From Lachnospiraceae bacterium (GTDB taxonomy: Bacteria; Bacillota; Clostridia; Lachnospirales; Lachnospiraceae), in the NCBI GenBank assembly GCA_024691425.1, contig JAILNQ010000092.1, positions 1-64,000 of the forward strand: a stretch of 64,000 nucleotides of DNA, given 5' to 3'. The notes below the pieces were generated by a model, which made no database searches, had not been told where the DNA came from, and saw nothing but the letters and a program-made list of their open reading frames with translations. The translations under genes were made by a program, and so were the position numbers. Within the stretch, counting starts at the first letter, position 1. Every line of letters begins with the position of its first letter. Positions 41,434-50,521 of the stretch are shown here, in pieces.

Positions 41434-43485
41434 ATGAAAAAAGAACTTGAACCATTACTTACACCATGGAAGATCGGAAACTGCGAGATCAAGAACAGAT
41501 TCGTGCTCACATCGATGGGCGGGACCGACCTTTTCGGATGGATGGAGAAAAACCATTTCGATAAGGACGGCGCGAGATTCATCATGGAAGTTGCGAAGAA
41601 CAACTGCGGACTTGTTCTCCCGGGATGCCAGCCGGTGTACAATCCTATGTTCGGACAGTGGCTTCACAAGAACAAGAAGATGTACCGCGACCTTGCCGAG
41701 TGGATGCCAAAGTTTCATAAGACTGGTGCGAAGCTTTTCATACAGCTGACTGCCGGCTTCGGAAGATCCTTCACTGTTTCGAAAATGATGGAAACGCTTT
41801 ATACGAATCCGGTGCTCCGCGTTCTTTCAAAGCCCGTTATGGACCTTGACAAGATAACTGCATCCGCGTCTCCATCGCCTAACAGATGGTCAGACAAAAT
41901 ACCGTCAAGGGCACTTACAGTTGAAGAGATAAAAGAATTCGTTGATGCTTTCGCAGAATGCGCAAAACTGTGCAAAGAGGCAGGTGTTGACGGTGTCGAG
42001 ATCCATGCCGTTCACGAGGGATACCTCCTCGATCAGTTCACGCTTCCTTATGTCAATAAGAGGACGGATAAATACGGCGGCTCGTTCGAGAACAGGTACC
42101 GCTTCGCCGTAGACATCGTAAAGGCGATAAAGAAGGAGTGCGGAAATGATTTTCCGGTATCGCTCCGCTACAGCGTAGTTTCAAAGACGAAGGATTTCAG
42201 GAAGGGTGCGCTTCCGGGTGAAGACTTTATCGAGGCAGGAAGGGATATGGAAGAGTCCGAGAAGGCAGCAAAATACCTTCAGGATGCCGGATATGACATG
42301 CTCAACTGCGATAACGGGACGTATGATGCATGGTACTGGGCTCATCCGCCTATCTACATGCCTGAGAACTGCAATCTTGAGGACGTAGAGCATATAAGGA
42401 AGTTCGTGGATATTCCGGTAGTCTGCGCAGGACGCATGACACCTGAGGCGGCTGCGGAATCGATCAGAGACGGCAGGATAGACGGTGCGGGTTTCGCCCG
42501 TAATTTCCTTGCAGACCAGGAATGGGTAACGAAGCTTATTGAGGACCGAGAGGACGACATAAGGCCATGCATACTCTGTCACAATGGCTGTTTCAACATG
42601 TGTCATTACAAGGGTGTGCCGAACGATCAGGAGCTCTCTGACAGCTTAGGGCTTGCCAGATGCGCGGTAAATGCTGAGACGATGCAGTGGAGACGTCATT
42701 ATATCAAGAAGGCAGTAAAGCCGAAGAAGGTCGGGATCATCGGCGGCGGCATAGGCGGAATGGAAGCGGCAAGAGTGCTGAAACTGCGAGGTCACATACC
42801 TGTGCTCTTCGAGAAAACCGACAGGCTCGGAGGAACGTTCATCGCTGCGAGCGCAGAAAGCTACAAGGGCAGGCTGCGCGACCTTCTCGAATGGTACAGA
42901 AGGGAAATGAAAAAGCTTGAGATCGATGTTCATCTCAATACTACGATAAGGTCGATGGACGAGATGAGATATGACGCCGTCATAATCGCAACGGGCGCAG
43001 TTCCACGGCGGTTCGACAAAGTGCCGGGGTTCGACAGGACCATTGAAGCGTGTGAATACCTTAACGGCTGCGAGGTGGGTGATAAGGTCGCAGTGATCGG
43101 AGGAGGCCTTACCGGGTGTGAGATAGCCTATGAGCTGGCGCTTGCCGGTAAGCACCCTATCATAGTCGAGATGAAGGATGACCTTGTTCCGCAGACCGGC
43201 GTATGCCTTGCTAACAGTTCATATCTGCGCGAGTGGTTCGAGCTTCATAAGACACCCGTGTATTTAGAAACAGCACTCAAGGAAGTGCGTGAAGGTGAGA
43301 TAGTGTGCGGTACGAAGAACGGGGACATAACGATCGAATGCGATTCAGTCATCAGTTCGGTAGGTTATGTACCGGCACCGCTCGCTCCTGCCGGAAAGAA
43401 CGTATATCTCGTCGGAGACTGCAATAAAACAGGTAACTTGAGAAGCGTTATATGGAGCGCTTATGAGGCGGCAATGAAGATATAA
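41434..43485 (+). CDS. Old-yellow-enzyme-type NADH:flavin oxidoreductase with FAD/NAD domain
   Basis: ATG 41434 is preferred to ATG 41431 on SD spacing. The 683-residue protein has an OYE-type FMN barrel (residues 1-380), a 4Fe-4S site (CILCHNGCFNMCH with a later Cys in ARCAVN) and a C-terminal FAD/NAD(P) module (GIIGGGIGGMEAAR; VAVIGGGLTGCEIAYEL). This is the plan of 2,4-dienoyl-CoA and enoate reductases such as BaiCD, which reduce activated C=C bonds. The conserved Tyr/His at the active-site loop appear within YLLDQF and VEIHAVHEGY. The genes after it encode aconitase X, which makes such double bonds by dehydration. Confidence 0.88.
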   Translation: MKKELEPLLTPWKIGNCEIKNRFVLTSMGGTDLFGWMEKNHFDKDGARFIMEVAKNNCGLVLPGCQPVYNPMFGQWLHKNKKMYRDLAEWMPKFHKTGAKLFIQLTAGFGRSFTVSKMMETLYTNPVLRVLSKPVMDLDKITASASPSPNRWSDKIPSRALTVEEIKEFVDAFAECAKLCKEAGVDGVEIHAVHEGYLLDQFTLPYVNKRTDKYGGSFENRYRFAVDIVKAIKKECGNDFPVSLRYSVVSKTKDFRKGALPGEDFIEAGRDMEESEKAAKYLQDAGYDMLNCDNGTYDAWYWAHPPIYMPENCNLEDVEHIRKFVDIPVVCAGRMTPEAAAESIRDGRIDGAGFARNFLADQEWVTKLIEDREDDIRPCILCHNGCFNMCHYKGVPNDQELSDSLGLARCAVNAETMQWRRHYIKKAVKPKKVGIIGGGIGGMEAARVLKLRGHIPVLFEKTDRLGGTFIAASAESYKGRLRDLLEWYRREMKKLEIDVHLNTTIRSMDEMRYDAVIIATGAVPRRFDKVPGFDRTIEACEYLNGCEVGDKVAVIGGGLTGCEIAYELALAGKHPIIVEMKDDLVPQTGVCLANSSYLREWFELHKTPVYLETALKEVREGEIVCGTKNGDITIECDSVISSVGYVPAPLAPAGKNVYLVGDCNKTGNLRSVIWSAYEAAMKI

Positions 43486-43506
43486 ATCAGATGATCGGAG
43501 GCATAT

Positions 43507-44778
43507 ATGAGACTTACAGAAGAACAGCAGGAAATTTATGACGGAAAAAAAGGAGAAACCTATGCGAAGGTCATGCAGACTCTCGTAAGGTACGGCGAAC
43601 TCTTCGGCGCCGAGGAGATGACCGAGGTGACCGGCGAGTACGGACATCTTGTAACGAGCTTCGGGCTGAAGGTTATTCATCCTGTATATAAACTTATGGA
43701 TGAGCTTATCGATTCAGGAGTCGCATCGAAGCAGAAGTTCACGATGGACCCGAGACCGCTTGATGCGAATGTACCTTCAGGTCCTATAAAGGACCTCGTA
43801 TTCAAGAAGTTCATGTATTCCATGCAGGATGAGTACGAGCAGCAGCTTAAGAAGCTCGGGCTTCTTTCAGAGGACGGTTTTTCATGTGCATGCTATTTTG
43901 ATGAGCAGGGAAACAGACCGAAGAAAGGCGACGTGCTCAGCTGGGCGGAATCATCCGCGGTAGTATATGCCAATTCGGTTTTGGGTGCGAGATGCAACAG
44001 AAATTCCGGGATCATCGAACTTTTCGGCTCCATTCTCGGGTATGTTCCGAAATTCGGGCTTCTTACCGATGAGGGAAGGCGTGCGACATGGAAGATCGAA
44101 CTTAAGACTTCGAAACTTCCTTCCGCTCAGGTGCTCGGGTCGGCAATCGGCATGAAAGTAATGGAGGATGTACCTTACGTATTCGGACTTTCAGAATATC
44201 TCGGAGAAGAGCTTACGCCTGAGGTCTGTGCATACCTTAAGAACTTCGGAGCAGCTACGGCATCTAACGGTGCGGTCGGGCTTTATCATATAGATAAGCT
44301 CACGCCTGAAGCGAAAGAGCTCGGCGAAAGCCTCATAAATGATGATGCGAAGACATATGTAATAGATGACGCGGAACTTAAGCGCGTCGTAGACAGCTAT
44401 CCGGTCATCTGGAAAAATCCCGATGCGAAGCCGAAGATGTGCTTCATAGGCTGTCCACACCTTTCAAAAGCCGAGCTTACGGACTGGATCAATAAGATAT
44501 GTGACGGCCTTAAGGCTTCTGGCCGTACAAAGCCTGTCATACCTACCGTGCTCACAAGTGCACCGGGGGTAATAAAGAGCTTAAAGGGAAGCGAAGAACT
44601 CAAGGCAGCAGAGGCAGCGGGACTTGTCATAAGCTATATATGTCCGCTCATGTACTGTGACAATCCCCTTGTTCACAGCACACCTATAATAACGAACTCG
44701 AATAAGCTTCGGACATACACGTCATGCAGGTTCTATGAAGATGAAACTGTTCTTGCGATGATAACGGGAGGTAAGTGA
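43507..44778 (+). CDS. Aconitase X large (catalytic) subunit
   Basis: A 423-residue protein of the AcnX catalytic family (former DUF521). Candidate cluster or metal ligands lie in CACYFDEQG, GARCNRNSG and CPLMYCDNPL, with GCPHLS nearby. Known family members are cis-3-hydroxyproline dehydratase and mevalonate-5-phosphate dehydratase; the true substrate here is unknown. SD CGGAGG. It lies 21 bases after the flavoenzyme and overlaps the small subunit by one base, so the three form an operon. The small subunit is separate rather than fused, the two-gene form of the family. Confidence 0.85.
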   Translation: MRLTEEQQEIYDGKKGETYAKVMQTLVRYGELFGAEEMTEVTGEYGHLVTSFGLKVIHPVYKLMDELIDSGVASKQKFTMDPRPLDANVPSGPIKDLVFKKFMYSMQDEYEQQLKKLGLLSEDGFSCACYFDEQGNRPKKGDVLSWAESSAVVYANSVLGARCNRNSGIIELFGSILGYVPKFGLLTDEGRRATWKIELKTSKLPSAQVLGSAIGMKVMEDVPYVFGLSEYLGEELTPEVCAYLKNFGAATASNGAVGLYHIDKLTPEAKELGESLINDDAKTYVIDDAELKRVVDSYPVIWKNPDAKPKMCFIGCPHLSKAELTDWINKICDGLKASGRTKPVIPTVLTSAPGVIKSLKGSEELKAAEAAGLVISYICPLMYCDNPLVHSTPIITNSNKLRTYTSCRFYEDETVLAMITGGK

Positions 44779-45218
44779 TGAAAGAATTCAGAGGAAGAGT
44801 GATTGTAAAAGGAACGTGCACGGCAACGGCACTTGTGTCACATGAAGGATTCAATACGCTTGCAAGCTACCAGACCAGTTTCCTGACGGGGGATAAGAAG
44901 GCTACATGCAGCGATCAGAATAATCCGGACATTTATAAGAAACCTATGGCAGGTGCGGCGCTCTGCCTTCCGCAGACGATAGGCTCCACGACCGGAGGAA
45001 TGATACTTTATACGGCGAGTGATTACGGCAGGCAGCCTGCCTGTATGCTTTTTTCGAAGCCGATCGATTCGATAGGCGCCGCCGGAGTTCTTCTGTCCGA
45101 CATATGGACAGATGCGAAGATGCCTACGATCGACAGTCTCGGTGATGATTTTCTGTCATATGTAAAGACCGGAATGACCATCACCGTCAAGGAGGACGGC
45201 ACTGTTCTTGTCGGCTGA
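44778..45218 (+). CDS. Aconitase X small (swivelling) subunit
   Basis: ATG 44778 (SD GGGAGG, 6-base spacer) shares one base with the large-subunit stop; a GTG three bases earlier is less likely. The 146-residue protein is the DUF126-type swivelling domain, with the conserved PQTIGSTTGGMIL loop carrying the active-site Ser and a run ending ACMLFSKPIDSIGAAGVLL. It closes over the catalytic subunit to form the active site of a dehydratase. A weak hairpin follows. Confidence 0.85.
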   Translation: MKEFRGRVIVKGTCTATALVSHEGFNTLASYQTSFLTGDKKATCSDQNNPDIYKKPMAGAALCLPQTIGSTTGGMILYTASDYGRQPACMLFSKPIDSIGAAGVLLSDIWTDAKMPTIDSLGDDFLSYVKTGMTITVKEDGTVLVG

Positions 45219-45224
45219 GAATGG

Positions 45225-45244
45225 TGAGAGGTTGACTCTCATTT
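45225..45244 (+). terminator. Weak terminator after the aconitase X operon
   Basis: TGAGAG (45225-45230) pairs with CTCTCA (45236-45241) around a 5-base loop and is followed by only three T. It is short and may not be efficient. Confidence 0.35.
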
Positions 45245-45305
45245 ACCGAATAGACATCAAAAACGACAGAATATACAAAAAGCCGCAAGCCCTGAGTGTT
45301 TTTCA

Positions 45306-45329
45306 TATAATGTAAAAATGTATTTTTAC
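45306..45329 (+). promoter_or_regulatory. -10 box and inverted repeat before the LytTR gene
   Basis: A perfect TATAAT (45306-45311) is followed at once by an inverted repeat GTAAAAA-TGTA-TTTTTAC (45312-45329). The repeat would sit at the transcription start, where a repressor could act. The next bases (TACGTTCAA) resemble one half of a LytTR site, so autoregulation is possible. The -35 is not recognisable. Confidence 0.4.
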
Positions 45330-45361
45330 GTTCAAAAGAAAAAAGCGAAAGAGTACCGCCG

Positions 45362-45823
45362 ATGAACAACATGGTCGATATTGAGGTCGTGATAGACGAA
45401 AACTTCGATGAGCCCAAAGTCACGATCCTGACAAAAGAAAAGACCAAGCAGGTCGAGAATATCGTATATGCAATTGAGAATGTCACGGAAAATGATTTTC
45501 CGATCATTCCGGCGACAGGCGATGAAGGCATTGAATTCATTTCCCAGAGGGATATCGTAAGGGTGTTCACCGAGGGAAGGAAGGTTCAGCTTCAGACCGC
45601 CGAAGGCATTTATACGGTAAGAAAGACTCTTACAGGGATAGAAGATGACCTGAACCCTTCAAGATTCATAAGAATATCTCAGTCGGAGATCATTAACATA
45701 TATAAGGTCAAGAGATTCGACATAAACATTGCCGGAACGATCGGTGTTGAGTTCGAGGACGGGACGAAATCATGGGCCTCGAGAAGCTGCGTGAAGGCTA
45801 TTAAACAGAAACTTCAGAAATGA
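45362..45823 (+). CDS. LytTR-domain transcription regulator
   Basis: A 153-residue protein with a C-terminal LytTR DNA-binding domain (IEFISQRDIVRVFTEGRKV..., SRFIRISQSEIINIYKVKRFD) and a short N-terminal region in place of a receiver. Small LytTR proteins of this sort are paired with a DUF3021 membrane protein, found here 32 bases downstream, which is thought to inhibit the regulator and form a one-gene-pair switch. The ATG has no clear SD, and ATG 45371 is an alternative start. Confidence 0.88.
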   Translation: MNNMVDIEVVIDENFDEPKVTILTKEKTKQVENIVYAIENVTENDFPIIPATGDEGIEFISQRDIVRVFTEGRKVQLQTAEGIYTVRKTLTGIEDDLNPSRFIRISQSEIINIYKVKRFDINIAGTIGVEFEDGTKSWASRSCVKAIKQKLQK

Positions 45824-45855
45824 TGGCAAATTGTGTGATAAAGAAGGGGTAGGAA

Positions 45856-46365
45856 ATGAAATTCATTCACAGGGTAGTAATAATGTCATCAATAGGCTTC
45901 GGGATCGGAGTTATAACCGGTGTGCTGATCTGTGCATTTTCGGCTACGCTCTCGACTGCCGACGGTACACTTCATCTTTGCTCGGATGCACTTATTGCCT
46001 CTTGCGGCAACCCGCTCACCGCATTCACGATACAGGCGTTCGCTTCGGGGATATACGGTATCATAGCGTTCGGAGGTTCGACGGTATACGAGATCGAAAG
46101 CTGGGGTCTTGTAAAATGTACGCTCATTCATTATCTGTGTACGATGGTCTTTTATTATGTTCTCGGTTTTTCAATGAGATGGTTTTCGATTTCTCATCTT
46201 GGCGAACCGTTTATCATGTTCATAATAATGACGGCGATCTACGTTGCTATCTGGCTTGCAAATTTTATTTCCTACAAAATAGAGCTTGAAAAGCTCAACA
46301 GGGATCTTGAGGAACTCAAAGCGGCACCTGACATAGGCCTGGCCGCAGCCAATGCGCACAAATGA
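45856..46365 (+). CDS. DUF3021 membrane protein, partner of the LytTR regulator
   Basis: A 169-residue protein with four membrane helices and a cytoplasmic helical tail (ELEKLNRDLEELK), the plan of DUF3021 proteins. These are encoded after LytTR regulators and are believed to hold them inactive at the membrane until an unknown envelope signal arrives. SD GGGGTAGGA precedes the ATG. The pairing with the LytTR gene is the main evidence for function. Confidence 0.85.
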   Translation: MKFIHRVVIMSSIGFGIGVITGVLICAFSATLSTADGTLHLCSDALIASCGNPLTAFTIQAFASGIYGIIAFGGSTVYEIESWGLVKCTLIHYLCTMVFYYVLGFSMRWFSISHLGEPFIMFIIMTAIYVAIWLANFISYKIELEKLNRDLEELKAAPDIGLAAANAHK

Positions 46366-46425
46366 TTCTGATGTTATACAGCGGATCGGATTTACGTCTC
46401 TTGAATAAATGAGAGGAATATGAAT

Positions 46426-47232
46426 ATGAAACTTCGCGTTTTGATAACGGGGAAAAACAGAAAGATAGCTTCTGATGTGTATGATCATCTTTTCACTGAC
46501 AGGGACTACAGACTCATAAAAGCACCGAGCTCAAAGAACGCTCTTTTTGAGATGATGATGGAGGAGATGCCTCATGTCGTTATGATCTGCCTCGGCAATG
46601 AGACCAAGGAATCGATCAAGATTTTCGATATTCTGACGGAATGCACAAGAACGGGGAATGTCGAGATCATCGTTGTGGCAAATGAAGATGATAAGAGTTT
46701 GTTCATTGCAAATACGAGGCTTGAGAGAATGTTCTTCCTGTCAAGGCCTGTTTCGCTTTCCGCTCTGTACAGAAAACTGGAGGAATTCGAGGATGCGATC
46801 GATGAATCGGATTTCGGTGACGGTTCGATCGAAGAGTACATTAACACAAATGTGCAGCGCGAATTCGAAAGGAAGCATATACTCGTTGTTGACGACGATC
46901 CTGAGCAGCTTATGGCTATAAAAGAACATCTGCGCGAATTCTATGAGGTTTCCCTGCTGAACGGCGGGAAGAGTGTCATAAAGTTTCTTCAGAAATTCAA
47001 AGTCGACCTTATTCTGCTCGACTATATGATGCCGGAAATGGACGGCCCGGGCGTTCTTGTCTCCCTGAAGGCATATCCGGAATTCAGGGACATTCCTGTC
47101 GTGTTCCTTACAGGAGTTTCGGATAAAAAGGTTGTCATGAAAACGATCAAGGAGCTCAAGCCTGCCGGATATGTGCTCAAGCCGACTAAGAAGTCTGAAA
47201 TAGTAGCGAAGATCATAGATGTGCTCGGATAG
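46426..47232 (+). CDS. Response regulator with a degenerate and an intact receiver
   Basis: ATG 46426 is preferred to ATG 46420 on SD spacing (AGAGG, 9 bases). The 268-residue protein has two receiver-like domains and no output domain. The first (residues 1-130, LRVLITGKNRKIA) lacks the acidic pair and has VVMICLGNE where the acceptor Asp should be. The second is complete (ILVVDDDPEQ, LILLDYMMPEMDG, FLTG, KPTKK). It could be a phosphate shuttle for the hybrid kinases here. An Hpt protein follows 30 bases later. Confidence 0.85.
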   Translation: MKLRVLITGKNRKIASDVYDHLFTDRDYRLIKAPSSKNALFEMMMEEMPHVVMICLGNETKESIKIFDILTECTRTGNVEIIVVANEDDKSLFIANTRLERMFFLSRPVSLSALYRKLEEFEDAIDESDFGDGSIEEYINTNVQREFERKHILVVDDDPEQLMAIKEHLREFYEVSLLNGGKSVIKFLQKFKVDLILLDYMMPEMDGPGVLVSLKAYPEFRDIPVVFLTGVSDKKVVMKTIKELKPAGYVLKPTKKSEIVAKIIDVLG

Positions 47233-47262
47233 CGATCAGCAGTACATTCATAGGAGAAAATC

Positions 47263-47862
47263 ATGGACATCGCCTATCTTGATGATAAAGGTTTATCGAC
47301 ATCTGACGGTATAGGGTATACCGGCGGAAAGGAAAAATACATATCTGCGCTCCAGAGGTATTTCAAGGGATACGAACAGAATGTGAATGCCGTAAGGGAT
47401 ATGCTTTTTGCAGGCGATACTGAAGGATACGCCATAAAGGTTCATTCACTCAAGAGCAATTCGAAAATGATCGGAGCGAAAGCTCTTGCAGATCTTTTCG
47501 AGGAGCTCGAGCTTGCCGCGAAAAACAATGATACGGCACTCATCAGCGAGAAGACTGAGGGGGCGCTTACTGCCTATGGCGAAGTGATCGATATAATAAG
47601 GCCGATCGGCGAGGCAGAATCGGTTTTTGTTCCGGGTGAGCTCTCAGGGGATGAGGCAAAGAAGACCGTTGATGAGCTTTTATCGGCACTTGATGATTTT
47701 GATGATGAGCTGTCACTCGAGCTTGTAAACAGGCTTAAGGGATATCCGTTCCGGATCACGCAGAAGGAAAAACTCAGGGAAGCCGCAGACTTCATCGAGA
47801 ATTTTATGTATGACCGGGCTGCTGAGATCATAAACGAGATCATTCCGTCCATTGAGGGATGA
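47263..47862 (+). CDS. Stand-alone Hpt phosphotransfer protein
   Basis: A 199-residue protein. Residues 15-115 form an Hpt domain with the phospho-His in KVHSLKSNSKMIGA (His near 67). A second acidic helical region (LLSALDDFDDELSLELVNRL ... YDRAAEIINEII) follows, of a kind seen after Hpt domains in Clostridial kinases. The hybrid kinases at 38881, 47864 and 50518 lack their own Hpt, so this protein and the preceding regulator may serve them. SD AGGAGAAA. The next kinase starts one base after its stop. Confidence 0.85.
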   Translation: MDIAYLDDKGLSTSDGIGYTGGKEKYISALQRYFKGYEQNVNAVRDMLFAGDTEGYAIKVHSLKSNSKMIGAKALADLFEELELAAKNNDTALISEKTEGALTAYGEVIDIIRPIGEAESVFVPGELSGDEAKKTVDELLSALDDFDDELSLELVNRLKGYPFRITQKEKLREAADFIENFMYDRAAEIINEIIPSIEG

Positions 47863-47863
47863 G

Positions 47864-50521
47864 ATGAACAGCAATTCTATGAAACCGTCTAACGAGAACA
47901 CTGCAAAATCTGATAATTCTGCGATAAAACTGCTGATGGTCATTATCATCGCGGTTTTTCTCGGAATTCTCGTTTTTGCGGTTTCTTTTTTTCTTTATGG
48001 TCTGTCTCATGCAAAGACTGCCGAGCAGATTACATACAGCTGTGAGGAACTTGCGCGGCTTGCAAAGGCGGGAGATGTATACGAATGCGAGACCGTACTG
48101 CCTGGTGATATAGGCGGAGATACATGGATATACTATGCCGCGAGCAAGCATACGGATATATATATCGACGGGATGCTACGGCAGAGTTTTGAAAACGGAA
48201 ATGATACGATAAGCGGCGGAGCAGTCAAGAATTTTCATATGTTCGTAAAGCTCTTCCCGGATGACGCGCAAAAAACGCTGCGGGTCATAAGTGATGCGAG
48301 CTCTTACGATCCAGCTGAAATGGATTCGGTCTATATCGGTACAAGTCTCGGACTCGTTGAACGCATAATAAGACTGAACATAGTCAATTTCATACTTGCT
48401 GTAGCACTTCTTCTGATAGCGCTGATGGCTATCGGCATCGGACTGCTTCTGCGGTTTTATAAGAAGATTGTCTCGCCGATCACATCAATGGGCATCGGTG
48501 TTCTGTTTGTAGCCATCTGGCTGATCTTTGATTCAGAGCTTTATCAGCTTGTGTTCCGAAACTATTTCATCGACGGAACGATGTCATACATAATGATGAT
48601 GCTGATCCCTTATCCGTTCGTATGCTATATGGACCAGCTTCAGGAAAAAAGATATAGGACAGGCTATGCGTTTGTACTGATGTTTTTCGAGGTTGTCTCG
48701 ATCTGTGCATTTCTTCTGCATTTTGCCGGCATAGCCAGTTTCCTTACACTGCTTCCGCTGATGTCTGCCGCCGAGGTTGTTGTTATAGGCGCCATCATTG
48801 CAACGATGATCATCGATTTTACCAAAGGGTATCACAGGCTTTATTTCACGAGTTTCATCGGTGTTTCCGGATTTGTTATTTCCTGTATTTTAGAGATCGT
48901 ATTCATTTTTACGATAAAGGGAAGAAAAGACGGCTCATGCCTGATCGCAGGTCTTTTCTTCACGATAACTCTCGCGATAGTGCATCAGCTGTATGCCGTC
49001 AGGGAAGCTCAGAAGGAAGCCGCCGTTGCGGTAAGGGCCAGCGAGACGAAGACGAACTTCCTCGCGAACATGTCGCATGAGATAAGAACGCCCATGAACG
49101 CGATACTCGGAATGGATGAGATGATACTGCGTGAAGCAAAGAACAATGAGAAGATCACGAGATACGCTTCTGATATCAAATCAGCCGGAAACATGCTTCT
49201 TTCTATAATCAACGATATTCTTGACTTAAGCAAGATTGAGTCCGGAAAGATGGAACTCATACCTTCGGAATTCGAGATATGCTCGGTGATCAACGATCTG
49301 ATAAACATCGTAAAGCGCAGGGCTGATGACAAGGGGCTTGAGTTCATTTTTGATGCTGACGAGAACATTCCGATCCGGTTTTTCGGTGATGAGCTGAGGG
49401 CAAGACAGATAATGCTCAATATCGTGAACAATGCAGTCAAGTACACTGATGCAGGATCAGTCAGAGTGAATCTTGATATGAGCACGGAAGGGATAGCCCC
49501 GGATGATCTGAAAAAAGGCGATAAGATCACAATAATTGTTACAGTTATCGATACAGGCATAGGAATAAAGGAAGAGGACCTTGCGAAGCTTTTCCAGCCG
49601 TTTGACAGGCTTGAGGAGACGAAGAACAGGAATATCGAGGGAACCGGTCTCGGACTGAGCATCGCGAATAACTATGCGAAGCTCATGGGCGGACGTATAG
49701 ATGTTGAAAGCAGATACAAAGAAGGCTCGGTGTTTACTGCCTATATTCCGATGGAAGTTGTCGATCCGGTTCCGATAGGCGATTTCGCAGAAAGGATACG
49801 CACGATACAGAGCAAGGACAGCACTGAGAAAGCTACCATCATAGCGCCCGGAGCGTCTGCACTCATAGTAGATGATAATGAGATGAATCTTGAAGTGATA
49901 TCAGGTCTGATGGAGAGAACGAGGATAAAGGTTGATGTGGCTCTTTCCGGACCTGAAGGCATCGAGAAGATGGAGCGCAGGCGTTATGACATCATCTTCC
50001 TTGATCAGATGATGCCGGGCATGGACGGAATCACAACGCTAAAAGAGATGCATTCAAGATACGATATGCGAGGAGTCTCTGTCATAGCGCTCACTGCGGA
50101 TGCAGTCGCAGGGGCAAGGGAATACTATCTTAATAACGGGTTTGATGATTATGTTTCAAAGCCTGTTAAAGCGGAGGATTTAGAGTCGGCGCTCAAAAAC
50201 CATCTCCCGAAGAACTTTATACTCTCGAAGGAAGACATAGACAGGATAAGTGCTGCAGAGGACAAAAGAAAATCAGAAGCCGAGCCGCAAAAATCGATGG
50301 TCGTGATAGATCCTGATACCGAGGCGCTGAAGGAGATCAAAGAAAAGACCGGCAGCATGATAAAGGGGACATTTGTAACGGACATGGAAAAAGCCGGAAA
50401 ATTCCTGAAGATCCACAATGCCGACTATGTACTAGTTAAAAAGGATCTATTCGTGCAGACGATGAATGATAAAAACAATCCGAAGGAAGATGCGGATGAC
50501 GGAGGATATGACGGAAAATGA
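47864..50521 (+). CDS. 7TM hybrid histidine kinase with a truncated second receiver
   Basis: The ATG at 47864 follows GAGGGATGAG; a TTG four codons earlier overlaps the Hpt gene. The 885-residue protein has an N-terminal helix, a ~110-residue extracytoplasmic jelly-roll-like domain ([14 protein letters not shown]), seven helices, HisKA ([13 protein letters not shown], His near 404), HATPase, and a receiver ([10 protein letters not shown] near 666, Asp near 715 in [12 protein letters not shown]). The tail ([15 protein letters not shown] ... [13 protein letters not shown]) resembles half of a second receiver without an acceptor Asp. It overlaps the next kinase by four bases (ATGA). Confidence 0.9.
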   Translation: MNSNSMKPSNENTAKSDNSAIKLLMVIIIAVFLGILVFAVSFFLYGLSHAKTAEQITYSCEELARLAKAGDVYECETVLPGDIGGDTWIYYAASKHTDIYIDGMLRQSFENGNDTISGGAVKNFHMFVKLFPDDAQKTLRVISDASSYDPAEMDSVYIGTSLGLVERIIRLNIVNFILAVALLLIALMAIGIGLLLRFYKKIVSPITSMGIGVLFVAIWLIFDSELYQLVFRNYFIDGTMSYIMMMLIPYPFVCYMDQLQEKRYRTGYAFVLMFFEVVSICAFLLHFAGIASFLTLLPLMSAAEVVVIGAIIATMIIDFTKGYHRLYFTSFIGVSGFVISCILEIVFIFTIKGRKDGSCLIAGLFFTITLAIVHQLYAVREAQKEAAVAVRASETKTNFLANMSHEIRTPMNAILGMDEMILREAKNNEKITRYASDIKSAGNMLLSIINDILDLSKIESGKMELIPSEFEICSVINDLINIVKRRADDKGLEFIFDADENIPIRFFGDELRARQIMLNIVNNAVKYTDAGSVRVNLDMSTEGIAPDDLKKGDKITIIVTVIDTGIGIKEEDLAKLFQPFDRLEETKNRNIEGTGLGLSIANNYAKLMGGRIDVESRYKEGSVFTAYIPMEVVDPVPIGDFAERIRTIQSKDSTEKATIIAPGASALIVDDNEMNLEVISGLMERTRIKVDVALSGPEGIEKMERRRYDIIFLDQMMPGMDGITTLKEMHSRYDMRGVSVIALTADAVAGAREYYLNNGFDDYVSKPVKAEDLESALKNHLPKNFILSKEDIDRISAAEDKRKSEAEPQKSMVVIDPDTEALKEIKEKTGSMIKGTFVTDMEKAGKFLKIHNADYVLVKKDLFVQTMNDKNNPKEDADDGGYDGK

